A stretch of 64,000 nt of DNA. Origin: Paratinospora sagittata (lineage: Eukaryota; Streptophyta; Magnoliopsida; Ranunculales; Menispermaceae). Shown piece after piece: positions 23,528 through 34,504 of this stretch. A program made the position numbers and the translations under genes. Every line of letters starts with the position of its first letter. Position 1 is the first letter of the stretch. Under the pieces are notes generated by a model. The model searched no databases. It was not told the origin of the DNA and saw only the letters and a list, made by a program, of their open reading frames with translations. Location of the stretch: the NCBI GenBank assembly GCA_035771175.1, contig JAYMFD010001095.1, forward strand, positions 209,001 through 273,000. The letters run 5' to 3'.

Positions 23528-25823
23528 TGTAACACCCCGTAATTTTAATTAAATATATACGTTGAAGTACGCGTATATCAAGATGTATAATATACGTATA
23601 AGTACATTTAAAGCCATGCGTACATGTGTCAAATGAACTTGAAAATGTCAAAAGTGAGTTCGGAATGTGATTTTAAATAGAACTCGATTTACAACACGTG
23701 TATGTCTCATGTGGATTGCGTGTATAGAAGAAGAGGAGGAATGAAGTAAGAAAAAAATTAAATAAAAATACATTACTGTTCATTTGCAGGTACTATTTAC
23801 CGAATAGTACCGCGAACTGTACTCATATGGAAAGAAGACAAAAATAAATAAATAAATAAATAAAGAAGAAAAGAAGTCGCTAGAACGAAAAGGAAAGAAA
23901 GAAGCAGAGAGAAAGAGAAGACGGAAGAACCGAGAAGAAAGGAAGAGAAAAAGAAGGGAAAATGCGCGATTCGCGCGAAATCGGGACTCGTGGTAAGTGA
24001 TTTTCACTCTATTTCTTCGTGAAATTAATATCTACGCTAGATGTAACGATTCTAGCGGAGTAATTTTTATTGTGGGAGCCGTTTTACGACGTTTTCAAAA
24101 ATTAGGGTTTTGACCCAACGTGAATGAAAATCCGTTAAAAAGGTTGGAAAACACTCCCTGGACTGTCAGGACCCCGAATATGTGGTTAGATTGAATTTAT
24201 GTGTTTATTTGGAACTTTTATGGGTGTTTGAAGTTAGAGTGTAGATGAGAGACCATTCCTAATGAAACTTCAGTTTAAGGCGATAGAATGGTAGAAGGGA
24301 CTGTTGCGAGTCTATCGATGCTAAGTTCATGGATTTTGGAGACCGTTTGACAATTTTAGTACAATTTACATGTTTCCAACGAATAGTGCCGAACAGTTAC
24401 GTGAATAATACTATGATCATATCTAGTGAATAAAATGGAATTAGAATCCAATGAAACTCCGGTTTGAGATCATAGAATCGTAGAGAACTGAATTCCGAAC
24501 GTTTCGATGTTAAGAACATACTTTGTGGATATGACATATGTTTTCATATGTATTTTCATGGTGAAATAACCCCATCTTAGCTGCTAAACCAGCTAGAAAA
24601 TTTGAGTGTAGTCCTAGTGTTTTGGTGAGTTGAAATGATGATTCTCATAATAATCTATGGTTCATTTCAGTGTTTAAATTGAAAGCTCAAGTGCATGGAT
24701 AAATACTCTTGAGGAAGCAATTATGATGGACGTTTATTGTTGCTCGGATATATTGGCTTAGAAACCCCGTGTAACCACTGTGAGTATAGTTTTCTTGATT
24801 TGGTTCTTGTATGACATTGTACACATATAAACTGTTTGATTGTATGCATGTTTATGTAATGCATTGAGTTTTAGTGATCATAATAATGTTTGATTTTAGA
24901 AATTGGAGTTTATAATAATGTCATTTCGTTAGGAATTAGAACCGGATGAGGTTTTGCGAGTCCTCATTGTCAGTAGGTCTGTCCTAACAAGGGTTGCGAT
25001 CCATGAAATGACTATGAATTGGGTAATGAGAGGCTGTGGCTACCTTGTACGGCCATACAAGGGTTAGACCCGCTCTCTTGCCTTGAAGGAGGGAGATGGT
25101 AAAATATTTATGAATAAGCATAAACTATATATTGTGTGCACGTATATTATTTTGATGAATGGTGCATATGTGCTTTTGAAGTGTTTTAAGTTAAACGATT
25201 TGATATGCCATGTTTCCTAAAATGCATGCGATTGTCACGTCAAGAACTATATTCACTGAGCTGTTGTTTGCTCACCCCATTTTCCTCTAATATTTCAGGT
25301 ATTGAGTCGAAGGAAAAAGGAAAAATCCGTGAGTGATAATCACGTGAGCCTTCGTCTGGTATGTGTATGTATGCTTGGTGGAAATAGATGATATTTTTGT
25401 TATTTTGATATGTATACTTATCACACGTTATACATATATGTATTATCATCTAGATGAGATGTGTGGGCATATATATAGCTTAATATATTGGATGATGAAA
25501 TGAAAATTTGATGTGTGAATGAATGAAATGATTATAGATATCTATATTGGATTTCATTTGTGATATCTCAGGAAAAACAAAAGTGAAACGTCCATTTTAT
25601 GGGGAGGTGTAGTCAAAAATTTGAAAATTGTGGGCATTATTGTGAATGTTCGTTGAGGCTGACAGTGTATTGTATATTGTATATGAGTATGTACAGTGTA
25701 TAATACATTGCGTTGGTCATGACGTCAGCCTACATCAGAGGCGTCGTGACAATATTGGTATCAGAGCCTAAGTTTAACATTGTGCCGGTCATGACGTCAG
25801 CCTACGTCAGGGGCGACATGACA
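23528..25823 (+). mobile_element. near-solo Gypsy LTR retaining its primer site
   Basis: The LTR runs 23528-25751 (2224 bp, TGTAACACC...GTCGTGACA). It is followed by TTGGTATCAGAGCC, the initiator-Met tRNA primer-binding site, and after about 30 more bases by a second copy of the LTR tail (GTCATGACGTCAGCC) ending GACATGACA at 25823. Flanks are AAAAG (23523-23527) and AAAAA (25824-25828), a 5-bp duplication with one change. The uninterrupted site is visible at 17075 and 40765 (GATTAAAAGGCTTC). So the whole interior and most of the 3' LTR were deleted. Confidence 0.85.
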
Positions 25824-26110
25824 AAAAAGCTTCTACCCCAGATAATACTCAATATCTGAGATGCCCCTTTACACACTTTTGCTTCCCAAAAGCTTGAGTG
25901 TGGAAAATATCTGGCTTTTAAGAGCTTAGCCACTAAAGAATCAGGAGATGTCACCAATCTCCAGCCTTGCTTAGCAAGTAAAGCTTTGTTGAAAGATTTC
26001 AGATCCCTGAAACCTATTCCACCACAAGCTTTAGGGGTACAAGCTAGAATCATTAGAATAAGAGCTTGTGATGTTAATAGTAATAAAGGATCACTTGTCT
26101 AGCAGGAGCT
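25824..26110 (-). mobile_element. LINE RT C-terminal region, block 2 (continued)
   Basis: Continues the LINE across the Gypsy LTR; the minus frame reads CGGIGFRDLKSFNKALLAKQ. It lies directly upstream of copy C. 26111-26304 is the flank shared by copies B, C and D. Confidence 0.75.
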
Positions 26111-26304
26111 CATGAAGCTTGCAAATTGGTACAAGGCACTACAATATCATAGAAATTCCAAGCTAGATATACATGTTTAAATTCTAGTATTAAATTACAA
26201 GCTAGAAATATTTTTTAAATTCTAGTTTATTTTGTTTTCCTTGAAGTTTTATAGCCTCTGGATTTTCCTGTTTGATTCCTACAGGGCCCAGAAAGGAAAA
26301 AAAA

Positions 26305-27592
26305 GGTTAATCAGAGCACCCACCAAATGTTCAACAAAATTACATCAAATTATGATTGAACTCTAGAGTTGAAGGCCTTCGACGATACAAAAGCGAGAAC
26401 TTGTAGAGGTTGGTGTAACAAAGGTTCCTCGAATATTTATCACGCCACTTGATGACGTGATCGATGAGGAGATGATTCCAGTTAAGAAAGAATTTATGAT
26501 TCTAGTTAAAGACATGAACATGGAGAAAGATGTCATTAGACGGAAGGACATCATCGATCAAGTAAGACATGCAGCTAAGACATGGGGTTTCTTTCAAGTA
26601 ATAAACCATGGGATCCTTATAGAAATGTTAGACGTCTATATGAGGGACACAACTGTAAAGGTGGCATATAATTATAGCAACTTTGATTTGTATAGAACCA
26701 AAGCTGCAAATTAGAGAAACACTATATCTTTCATGGCAGCTCCTGATTCTCCTAATCCTAGTGAGTTGCCAATACAATTAAGGTTTGCTAACAAAGCTTA
26801 CACTTCTTTCTCTTTATAATACTTGATACAACATATATAGACCAAGATCTTTTTATCAAAAAAAAATAGAGTGAGAAAGTGATTGATTCAAGTTTTGCAC
26901 TAATAATTAGGAGGTGGACCGTTAAGTTCACTTCGAACTTCATCAATATCAACTTGACAAGTTTCTTATGCAGATATTTCTATAATTTTAGTATATAGAT
27001 TCATAAAATTGTCTTCAATCGTCACCCCGTTCCTCTAGTGATTACAATGCCATGGCTATCATAATTATCTAATGATCTTGTTAATTGTCTATGTCTACTT
27101 AGTAGCCCTTGCAAAAATACAGAAGTTGTTTTAATTCTAACAATTTTGCAAATTGCTTTGATAGACTCCTATGCCAATTACAAGTACTTTTTCCTCTCTA
27201 TCTATATACCTATGATCTATCTATCTTTGTGACAACATCATAATAATATTATTCCTTAACGTGATTGATTTTTAGAAGTATAATAATGGAGTACTCGAAA
27301 AAAGTTTTGGGGGAAAACATTGTTTGAGTTACTATTTGAGGCTCTTGGGCTTGATAAAAACCATCTAAATGACATGGGATGTTTAGAGGGGCTCTTTATT
27401 GTTAGTCACTACTATACACCATGCCCAAAACCTAAATTGACCTTAGGAGTTTCCAAGCATTCTGATGGTGGTTTCATTACCGTCCTCCTGCAAGATCATA
27501 TTGGTGGTCTACAAGTTCTTCACCAAGGCCAATGGATTGATGTTCTTCCTACGCCTAGAGGTCTAATAGTAAATGTTGCAGATTTTCTTTAG
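26305..27592 (+). pseudogene. 2OGD pseudogene, copy C
   Basis: Exon 1 remnant to 26782 and exon 2 27276-27592. It has no start codon. About 58 bases are deleted at 26633 (MLDV then YMRD). A Trp codon became TAG at 26713-26715. Exon 2 shares the 5-base deletion of copy B and ends CTTTAG|GTAAGT, where the last codon before the donor is a stop. The HxD motif (SKHSDGG) is intact, unlike in B. Exon 3 is missing. B and C are the closest pair, as expected from the block duplication. Confidence 0.85.
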
Positions 27593-28148
27593 GTAAGTCT
27601 TTTTCTATAGTGGTCACTACATCTTCTTGAATTACTATTATTTATCTTATACAAAGCATCATTTGAAAAAAGGCTAATGCCAATAAGCAGAAATGGTAAA
27701 AAATTTTCTACTCAAACTCAACTAAGTCTTACCCCAACAATATTTGGTCGACTATATGAATTTGCTACCTCCATTCGGCTCCAACTAGGGCTTAGTCAAT
27801 ATTTAAATTACAAGTAATTATATCTTTCTTAATCATTCTTTGCCCATGTTATTTTAAATCCTTCCTTTATCATTATTGTGAATTGTTAGTAGGTCACTTT
27901 TCTTAACCAACATATACAAATGTCTGTTGTGTATGTGTTGAAACCATCTAAATTGGTTTTCTCTCATTTTATCTCATATTTTCATGACACACAAAATCTT
28001 GTGTGAATCTAATTAAAGATTGGACAAGTGACTATTTTAAAATACGTTATATCTTACAATTCCTTAAAAATTACAAATCTTGTTGGGATGAGTTGGATAT
28101 TTTTTGTTTGGATTAATTAAGATATATGGGGTAAAGGACATGTCAACT
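27593..28148 (+). other. intron 2 remnant of copy C plus dispersed repeat
   Basis: Aligns with 18905-19480. The reverse copy of the 1710-2100 repeat occupies 27974-28148 and ends at CAACT, immediately before a TGTAATACC terminus. No gene. Confidence 0.6.
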
Positions 28149-28319
28149 TGTAATACCTAGGATACACAAAAAAAAAAAAATTTGAACTTCCTGCCCGAAC
28201 GTTCGGGCTCTTTTTTTCCTATTTAAGGAACCCCCCCTCATTTCTCACACCAAATCACTTCTCCTTGCGATTTCTCTCTTTTCTCTCACTCTCATTGAGT
28301 TTTTCTTCTCTTTTTGAAA

Positions 28320-28941
28320 CTCTCTTCGCGGTGCAATGCCGTTTTAGTAATGTTCGATTCTCTGATCTAGAGTTGATGATAACGAGATTGTAAATCAATC
28401 TTAGATAAGTACTTGGCATCTCTAAGTTGGTCGAACAAGTCATCGATCCTCGGTAGTGGATATTTGTTCTTGATGGTGACGTTATTCAACTTGCGATAGT
28501 CGATGCAAAGTCGTAATGAACCATCCTTTTTTAGAACAAACAGAACTGGAGGGCCCCAGGGTGATGAACTTTTCCTATTGAAACCATTACTCTCCAATTC
28601 TTCAGTTGTTTGTCCAACTTGACTAGCTCGACATTGGACATTTTGTATGGTGGAATTGAGATAGGCCTGGTCCCAGGTATGAGTTTAGTCTCAAAATCAA
28701 ATTCCCTAACCGGAGGTAGACCAGGAAGGTCATTTAGAAAAACTGTTGGGAATTCAGATATTATCGGGACATCGTGTACTTCGAGAGGGTACAATGTTGG
28801 TGATTCATTGTCATCACCAAGGGATAGAGCTCGAAGCTGTGCCTTGAGAAGTGCAACAGTCAAGTTGTGTATCCACTTCCTCGTTCCCTGAATCTTGACA
28901 AACTTCCCAGTAGGTAAGGTTAACTGAACTTGTTTCTTCAT
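28320..28941 (-). pseudogene. Gypsy reverse transcriptase fragment
   Basis: Minus-strand frames contain [33 protein letters not shown] and [16 protein letters not shown], the N-terminal fingers of a Gypsy RT. A frameshift near 28540-28600 splits it and a stop follows YHQL near 28375. The catalytic YxDD block lies beyond the truncation and is absent, so no activity is possible. Confidence 0.85.
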
Positions 28942-29037
28942 ACAATCAATCCTTGCATTCAGTGGTGCGAGCTAGTCCATGCCGAGGATGATGTCGAAGT
29001 CTTCAATGTCCATCACAATGAGATCTCCATATATTAT

Positions 29038-29495
29038 TTATTCTGACATTCGAAGCTCACATCGAGAACACTGCAAATTCACGTCAGTACCAGATCCTAA
29101 TGGTGATGTGACATGGATTGTGATGTCTGTGGGTTCAGGATGCAACCTTAAATGCCTTACCAATGCAAAAGATATAAAGGAATGTGTAATACCCGAATCG
29201 AATAAGACATGCACCATTGTATTGAACAAAAAAAATGTACCTTCGACTACATTGTTGTCTGGGAGGGGTTGTTGAGCGATGAAAAACGCTCTGCCCTGGT
29301 TTTGTTGCCCCTGGTTCTGCTGGTTCCCGAGTTGGGGATTAGCAGCAGATGGGGCTTGTTGGACTGGAACAGTGGGAACAGGTTGTCGTGGTTGCTGAAG
29401 GTGGGGGCAGGCATTTCTTACATGGCCCTGCTGGCTGCAGTTGAAACACGTCAACCTCTGCTGCCGATGGTTCTGTTGGCCATGCTGATTGTGGT
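29038..29495 (-). pseudogene. Gypsy zinc knuckle and aspartic protease fragment
   Basis: The minus-strand frame from about 29495 to 29038 reads the CCHC knuckle CFNCSQQGHVRNAC, a Q/N-rich linker, and the protease active site VLFDSGITHSFIS. It is joined in frame to gag at 30231 if the palindromic insertion and one copy of its GTGGT duplication are set aside. It stops at RMSE. Confidence 0.8.
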
Positions 29496-30230
29496 TGTCA
29501 CACCCCAGTACACAGCACATCGCAGTGTCTAGTACCCCCGGGATGTGATGGGTACGTCATACCGAGCGTACCCCAGCCGTTATATACCACATAATATTGT
29601 CACATCCCAGTACATAGCCCACCGTAGCGTCTAGTACCCCCGGGATCATTTGTCCACACTATTCACTCATGAATAGTGCAGGGCCTCCCCCAGATTCGAA
29701 CTCACAACCTCATAAGGTTTGGTTCAGTGGCTATTCGGATTGCGAAATAAACCTTATGAGGTTGTGAGTTCGAATCTGGGGGAGGCCCTGCACTATTCAT
29801 GAGTGAATAGTGTGGACAAATGATCCCGGGGGTACTAGACGTTGTGGTGGGCTGTGTACTGGGATGTGACAATATTATGTGGTACATAACGGCTGCGGTA
29901 CGCCCGGTATGAGGTACCCATCAAATCCCGGGGTACTAGACACTGCGGTGTGCTGTGTACTGGGGTGTGACAAAAAGGCCTTATTGGCTCAGTGGTTACT
30001 CTAAGTGCGGATTCTAACTCCTTAAGGGGAGGTTGCGAGTTCGACTTGGGGGGAGGCCCCCTTTGTGGACAAAACCGCGGGGATACTAGACGTTATGTGC
30101 GGGTTGTGTATTGAGGTATAACAATATTATGGATCGTAACGGCTGGGGTACGCTCGACATGAGGTACCCATCACATCCCGGGGGTACTAGACACTGCGGT
30201 GTGCTGTGTACTGTGTACTGGGTTGTGACA
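29496..30230. repeat. palindromic element with tRNA-like module (one and a half units)
   Basis: Starts TGTCACACCCC and ends TTGTGACA, flanked by GTGGT on both sides (29491-29495, 30231-30235). 29496-29972 is a near-complete palindrome; its arms pair around a loop of about 28 bases near 29723-29750. 29973-30230 is a second, single-arm unit. Each holds a box A-like segment (GGTTCAGTGG or TTGGCTCAGTGG) and, about 35-40 bases on, a box B-like segment (GAGTTCGAATC or GAGTTCGACTT). It is inserted in Gypsy gag. No protein is encoded. Confidence 0.75.
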
Positions 30231-31331
30231 GTGGTGCTGACCACTACCCTTGCCATTGTCGTTTCGACGACCACCCCTACTATTACGACCTTCTCGGCCA
30301 TGATTGTGAAAACCCTAATGGTCAGGGTCAGATGGTTCAGCTGTAGGTGTCGTGGCCTCATTCTTCTGAACAGGGGCTGGGAGGCTTGGGTTTTGATTGT
30401 AGTAGGGCTTCTTCTTGTTGCCCTGTTGTGAACCGTGTTGAGAAAACGTTGCAAGCCATTTTTTCCAATTCATTCTCTGCTTCTGCTCAAAACTCATGGC
30501 CTTGTCAACGACCTCCCTGTAAATCTTGAGATCCAAGATTGACAAGGCTTGTCGAATGTCAAGACGAAGGCCATTGTAGAATTTCTCGATCTTATCTTGC
30601 TCCGTTGAGATGGTGGAGAGGGAGTAGACCGGTAATTCTTTAAACCTGACAACATACCCCCTGACTGTCATGCCGCCTTGGTATAGCTTGGCGAACTCCT
30701 GGCACTTATGCTTCTTCACAGCGCCGGGGAAGAACTCATTGATAAACAATGACTCGAGTTGCTGCCAAGTCATGCCCGTGGTGTTGACCTTTTGCTCCAC
30801 CAATAAGTTGGTAGTGTCACGCCTGGGTTGCACACAGTGTCCCCTACCTAGGGTGATGAGTACCCCTGCAGGGCATGAATAGTGTGGACAAATGATCCCG
30901 GGGCTACTAGACGCTGCGGTGGGCTGTGTACTGGGATGTGACAATATTATGTGGTATATAATGGCTGGAGTATGCCCTGCGGGGATACTCATCACCCTGG
31001 GTAGGGGGCACTGTGTGCAACCCAGGCGTGACAGGTAGGATGCAAGTGGAATCTTTCGAGCCTCATCTACTCCCATAGCATCGAGAACCTTATTTGACTC
31101 ATCCAACCATTTCTACGCCTCTTCCGCATCAATGGTGCCAGCAAATGTAAGGGGTTGTAACCTCTTGAACTTCGTAATCTGGTCGGTTTGATTCTTTGAC
31201 CCAGATCTAACAAGTGCTTGAACAGTGACAACCTGGTTGGCTGCAGTCTCACGAACGGCCGTCTGAACTGTTACGTTCATCGCCTTGATAAATTCGGCGA
31301 AGAGAGTCTCAACAAGAGAAGAAAAACTCAA
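30231..31331 (-). pseudogene. Gypsy gag remnant
   Basis: Minus-strand frames start at 31331 (MSFSSLVETLFAEF) and continue past a palindromic insertion with GMTWQQLESLFINEFFPGAV, the conserved core of plant Gypsy gag, then FKELPVYS and a basic C-terminal part near 30300. A frame change lies near 31110-31250. The continuous frame across 30815-31033 is accidental: removing the insertion and one GGTAG copy gives a different, gag-like frame at the junction. Confidence 0.75.
30815..31033. repeat. short palindromic element in Gypsy gag
   Basis: 219 bp, TGTCACGCCTGGG...CCCAGGCGTGACA, flanked by identical GGTAG (30810-30814, 31034-31038). The inverted arms run about 60 bases each (CACTGTGTGCAACCCAGG is paired). 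The middle keeps TGAATAGTGTGGACAAATGA and CTGTGTACTGGGATGTGACA from the longer family members, but the tRNA-like module is lost. Confidence 0.75.
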
Positions 31332-31925
31332 AGAGAATGAGATAGAAGAAAAATCACAAGAGAAAGTGATTTGGTATAAGAAATGAGGGGGGGAAGGGGG
31401 GGTTCCTTAAATAGGAAAAAAGGTACCCAAAGGTTCGGGCGCGCGCCAGAAGGTTCAGGCACCCAGCCCGTACGTTTGGGTAGGCACCCCGAATGTTCGG
31501 GCACCTTGCTCGAAGTTCAATTTTTTTTTTTTGCAAACCTAGGGTATTACACTTATTGGCCAATTATGCCACTATTCAAAATATCATTGAGGTCCCTCAA
31601 ACTTGGTCATCTATATCATTACTTAAAATATCATTGAAGTTTCTCAAACTTAGCCAATTATGCCAAAATATAAATATATTTGTGTCAAAGAACTTATGGT
31701 TTCTGATCACATTATAATTTCAATTGACCTTATAATTTTGTGATATAATATGCCAAAAATTAAAGTGGAGACCCCTCTAAATTTCTCATTTTGCCCAAAA
31801 ATAAATGAAGCAATATAAATGAATATCTTTCAATATGTGATATCTTTTTATTCACATATTTTTAAAATTAAGCAAATAACATAAAATATTAGGCATTAAC
31901 TGCCACTATAAATCTTGCTTCATTT

Positions 31926-32142
31926 TATTTATTTATTTTGTTTCACCGCTGAGCAGCACCTAGGTGGTGTCCTCCTCCGCTTTGCAGTGAGACGAATCCA
32001 CCTAGATTTGACCCAGGTTGGATCACAAAGGTGCAAAGATCTCCCAACAAATGGTAGTTCCATAGATGATGGGGGTTTTGAACTCACGACCTCACTTAAC
32101 GGAAACAGATACCAAGCCATCCAAACCAACTAAATATTGGTT
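31926..32142 (-). mobile_element. tRNA-derived SINE
   Basis: On the minus strand it begins with a tRNA-like head: box A-like GGATGGCTTGGTATC and box B-like GTGAGTTCAAAACCC. It ends in an A-rich tail (plus strand TTTATTTATTTTG). Target duplications of 16 bases flank it: AAATCTTGCTTCATTT at 31910-31925 and AAATCTTGCTTTATTT at 32143-32158. The empty site is in the LARD near 9885. Too diverged to be a tRNA gene. Confidence 0.85.
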
Positions 32143-32461
32143 AAATCTTGCTTTATTTACCAATATACTAATTTCTCTTTAGTTCCATCAATATATTCTC
32201 AATTTCTACCTCTTTATCTTTATTAAGGCATAGATCAATCATTTGTACATATAACATGTATTTAATTAATACCCTTTTATTTCACACAAATGTGAACATT
32301 TTATATTTAATCACTGATTTATCTCATAAATCTTTTCACTTTCTTTGTGTTGCAATAACAATATCATGTCACTTTGATGGAATAGTAAATGTGCTTGAAA
32401 TATATATGACTATAACCATATTTTCAAGAATAATAACCATCATAGTTCTCATAATAATCTA

Positions 32462-33322
32462 TGTTGGTGCAAGGTTTGACCAACACCAATAGATGATGAG
32501 GTGGAGAGCAAACACTGATGAGGAACCCACTCGAACGTCGAAAAAGTCGCCGAAGGTGGATGATCTAAGAAATAAAAGAGTAAATACCGGTTATCGTGAG
32601 GAACACTGGAATGGTGTTGGCTAAAGACCCTCCGATGCCTAAGTCAGTTCGAAGCTTGTAGAAGAGTAGAAGAACAGTGGAGCTAAACTATATAGAAAAT
32701 CACGTACCACCCCCCTTAGGGGTGATGGGGTATTTATAGAATCGGGTCTTTGGTCTTGTAGCATAGTTGTAGTCGAATCATGAATGTCCATAGACTTTCT
32801 AGTCGAATTGAGAATATCCAGTTGTATCCCAGCCAGATCAGGAGAGATTTAGTCTTATTCTAGTTGAACTGGAACAACTAAGTAGCCTTATAATAGAACT
32901 TGGAAACTCGAATAACCGTTATCGTAGTTGAACTAGTAGAGAATCCTAAGTTTGTCACTGTGGATCTCGCGTAGTCGTTATCAAATGAACTGGCAGGTTT
33001 CTTTCTAGGTCGGTAGGTACCGATCAGTCCTGGATTCACCTACATGGCTGAGTATATTTAGATTTTTGTATAGACTAGGTCGGTACATGTATCTGGTATG
33101 TACTTCTTGGCTGAGCAGATTGATACCTTTCATCTAGGTTAGGTTAGTATGTTTGTCTGGTTGGCACTAATTCATACTTGATGAGGTTGGCATGGTCTGA
33201 CGTGTCCCCTAATCAGTGTTCTTTGCTCAGAACAGGTTGGTATGTTTACCTGGTCCGTGCCACATCCAACTTGGCGAGACTAACGTGGCTAACGTGTGTT
33301 ATGCTCGGTATGTGGTCCAACA
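32462..33322. mobile_element. solo LTR
   Basis: 861 bp with TGTTGG...CCAACA ends, flanked by ATCTA (32457-32461) and ATCTC (33323-33327). The empty site is the reverse complement of about 9605-9625 in the LARD (ATAATCTCAATTATG). No primer site, polypurine tract or coding sequence lies inside, so it is a solo LTR left by recombination. Its strand cannot be decided. Confidence 0.75.
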
Positions 33323-34022
33323 ATCTCAATTATGGTTTTTGCTATATTAATTTTGTTCCCAGATCATGACCTTTATTTTTTCATCTATTCTCATGGTTTT
33401 TGTCATATTCATTTCTCATCCATAATTATGGCCTTTTTTTGTATTTATTTTTCACATCCATTATCTTGACCATATTTATTTTAATCAGAATATCATTCAC
33501 TTAAGGGAATGATAAAAGACATTACAAATAATCAAATAAACAGTGTTTTGTCGGCTACTGTTCATACTTTAGCAAAAGTAAGATGCTTGATGGTTTGTCG
33601 TCTTGTGTCGGTAGGAAATGACAGGATAAGCTATTGAGATGAATGCGAATCTTTGAACGATGTGTTGGACATGGTGGATACTGACAATGGAGAAGGATAA
33701 CGTGAGTGCAATTATCATCTATGGAGATGGTGATTGTAATTCTGGGAAAAGACGTGTGAGTTGTCGTCGGAAATGATAATGCCATCTGAGGATATCAGCT
33801 AAAGATGAGGATGCATGCCGTGCTGGGGGAGACGTGGCACGAGGAGATTGAATGTTGGGAACAGAGAAGGAGTTTCTGTACATTCGTCGGTGGAGACATG
33901 CACGGACTGAAAGAAGAATGGTGGAAACCTGCAAAGGAGGAAACGTACCTTTGTACAAGCGGCATTTCTTGAAAAATAACTGAGAGCTGAGGCGAAGACC
34001 TGAAAAATTCTTGGTCATCTTG

Positions 34023-34250
34023 TCACGGTGTGGGAGCTTGTGAAGGATTGGGAGAATGCGAAGGAGAAAGGTTTTCTGCTTCGTTGGAGGATAGTGATTC
34101 AGTTTCCCAGTATGGTTGTGTATCCTGATAATATGGAGGGACCAGAGAAGATGCGATAGCTAAATCATTAGCTTGAGTTTCTTTAATAATTTGTTCTTCA
34201 GTCAGAGGAGCATTAGGATTATCAGGGTTGTATGGTGCGAGGGCTTCAAT
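34023..34250 (-). pseudogene. unassigned caulimovirid-side frame
   Basis: A minus-strand frame (34676-34023) ends in a Pro/Ser/Asn-rich stretch with LVSLIEALAPYNPDNPNAPL and SPSHSPNPSQAP. It overlaps the tail of the RT frame and crosses the TA repeat. It may be viral non-domain sequence; I cannot name it. 33541-34020 holds one further anonymous frame. Confidence 0.3.
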
Positions 34251-34460
34251 CAGAGAGACCAAATGGTCGGCAGGAATGAATTCTTGAGGACCACGGATGA
34301 TCGGCGGTGGTTGAGTGTCTGGATTGTCGTTGATGTCATGAAAAAAATTGCAGAGACCAGTGAGTATTGAATTCGATAGAAAACATGAGTAGGATTGAAA
34401 CTTCTGTATATAGTGCTCAACAACAATGCCTTGTTCTGAATCAGAATATGGATGGTAGCG

Positions 34461-34504
<44 letters not shown>

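Larger units (their letters stand above)
28149..31551 (-). mobile_element. Gypsy retrotransposon remnant with inverted ends
   Basis: On the minus strand the order is LTR and leader (31551 down to about 31300), gag, zinc knuckle, protease, and reverse transcriptase. The left end is not the expected 3' LTR. 28149-28327 is an LTR/leader start in plus orientation, joined directly to RT sequence near 28320. The two TGTAATACC ends therefore face each other as inverted repeats of about 180-250 bp. Integrase, RNase H and the true 3' LTR are missing. Two palindromic elements sit inside gag. No target duplication joins the ends. Confidence 0.7.
31552..33525 (-). mobile_element. LARD fragment, reverse orientation
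   Basis: Reads as the reverse complement of about 9325-10250 of the LARD at 8397 (for example CAATTGACCTTATAATTTTG near 31711 and ATTCATTTCTCATCCATAAT near 33406). It is split by a SINE and a solo LTR. No LTR of its own remains and nothing is coded. Confidence 0.7.

Noticed and set aside
30315..31106. single 263-codon gag frame
   Set aside because: Its N-terminal third reads through the palindromic insertion at 30815-31033; the continuity is accidental.
33541..34020. 99-codon minus-strand frame as a viral movement protein
   Set aside because: No movement-protein motif can be seen; identity is left open.
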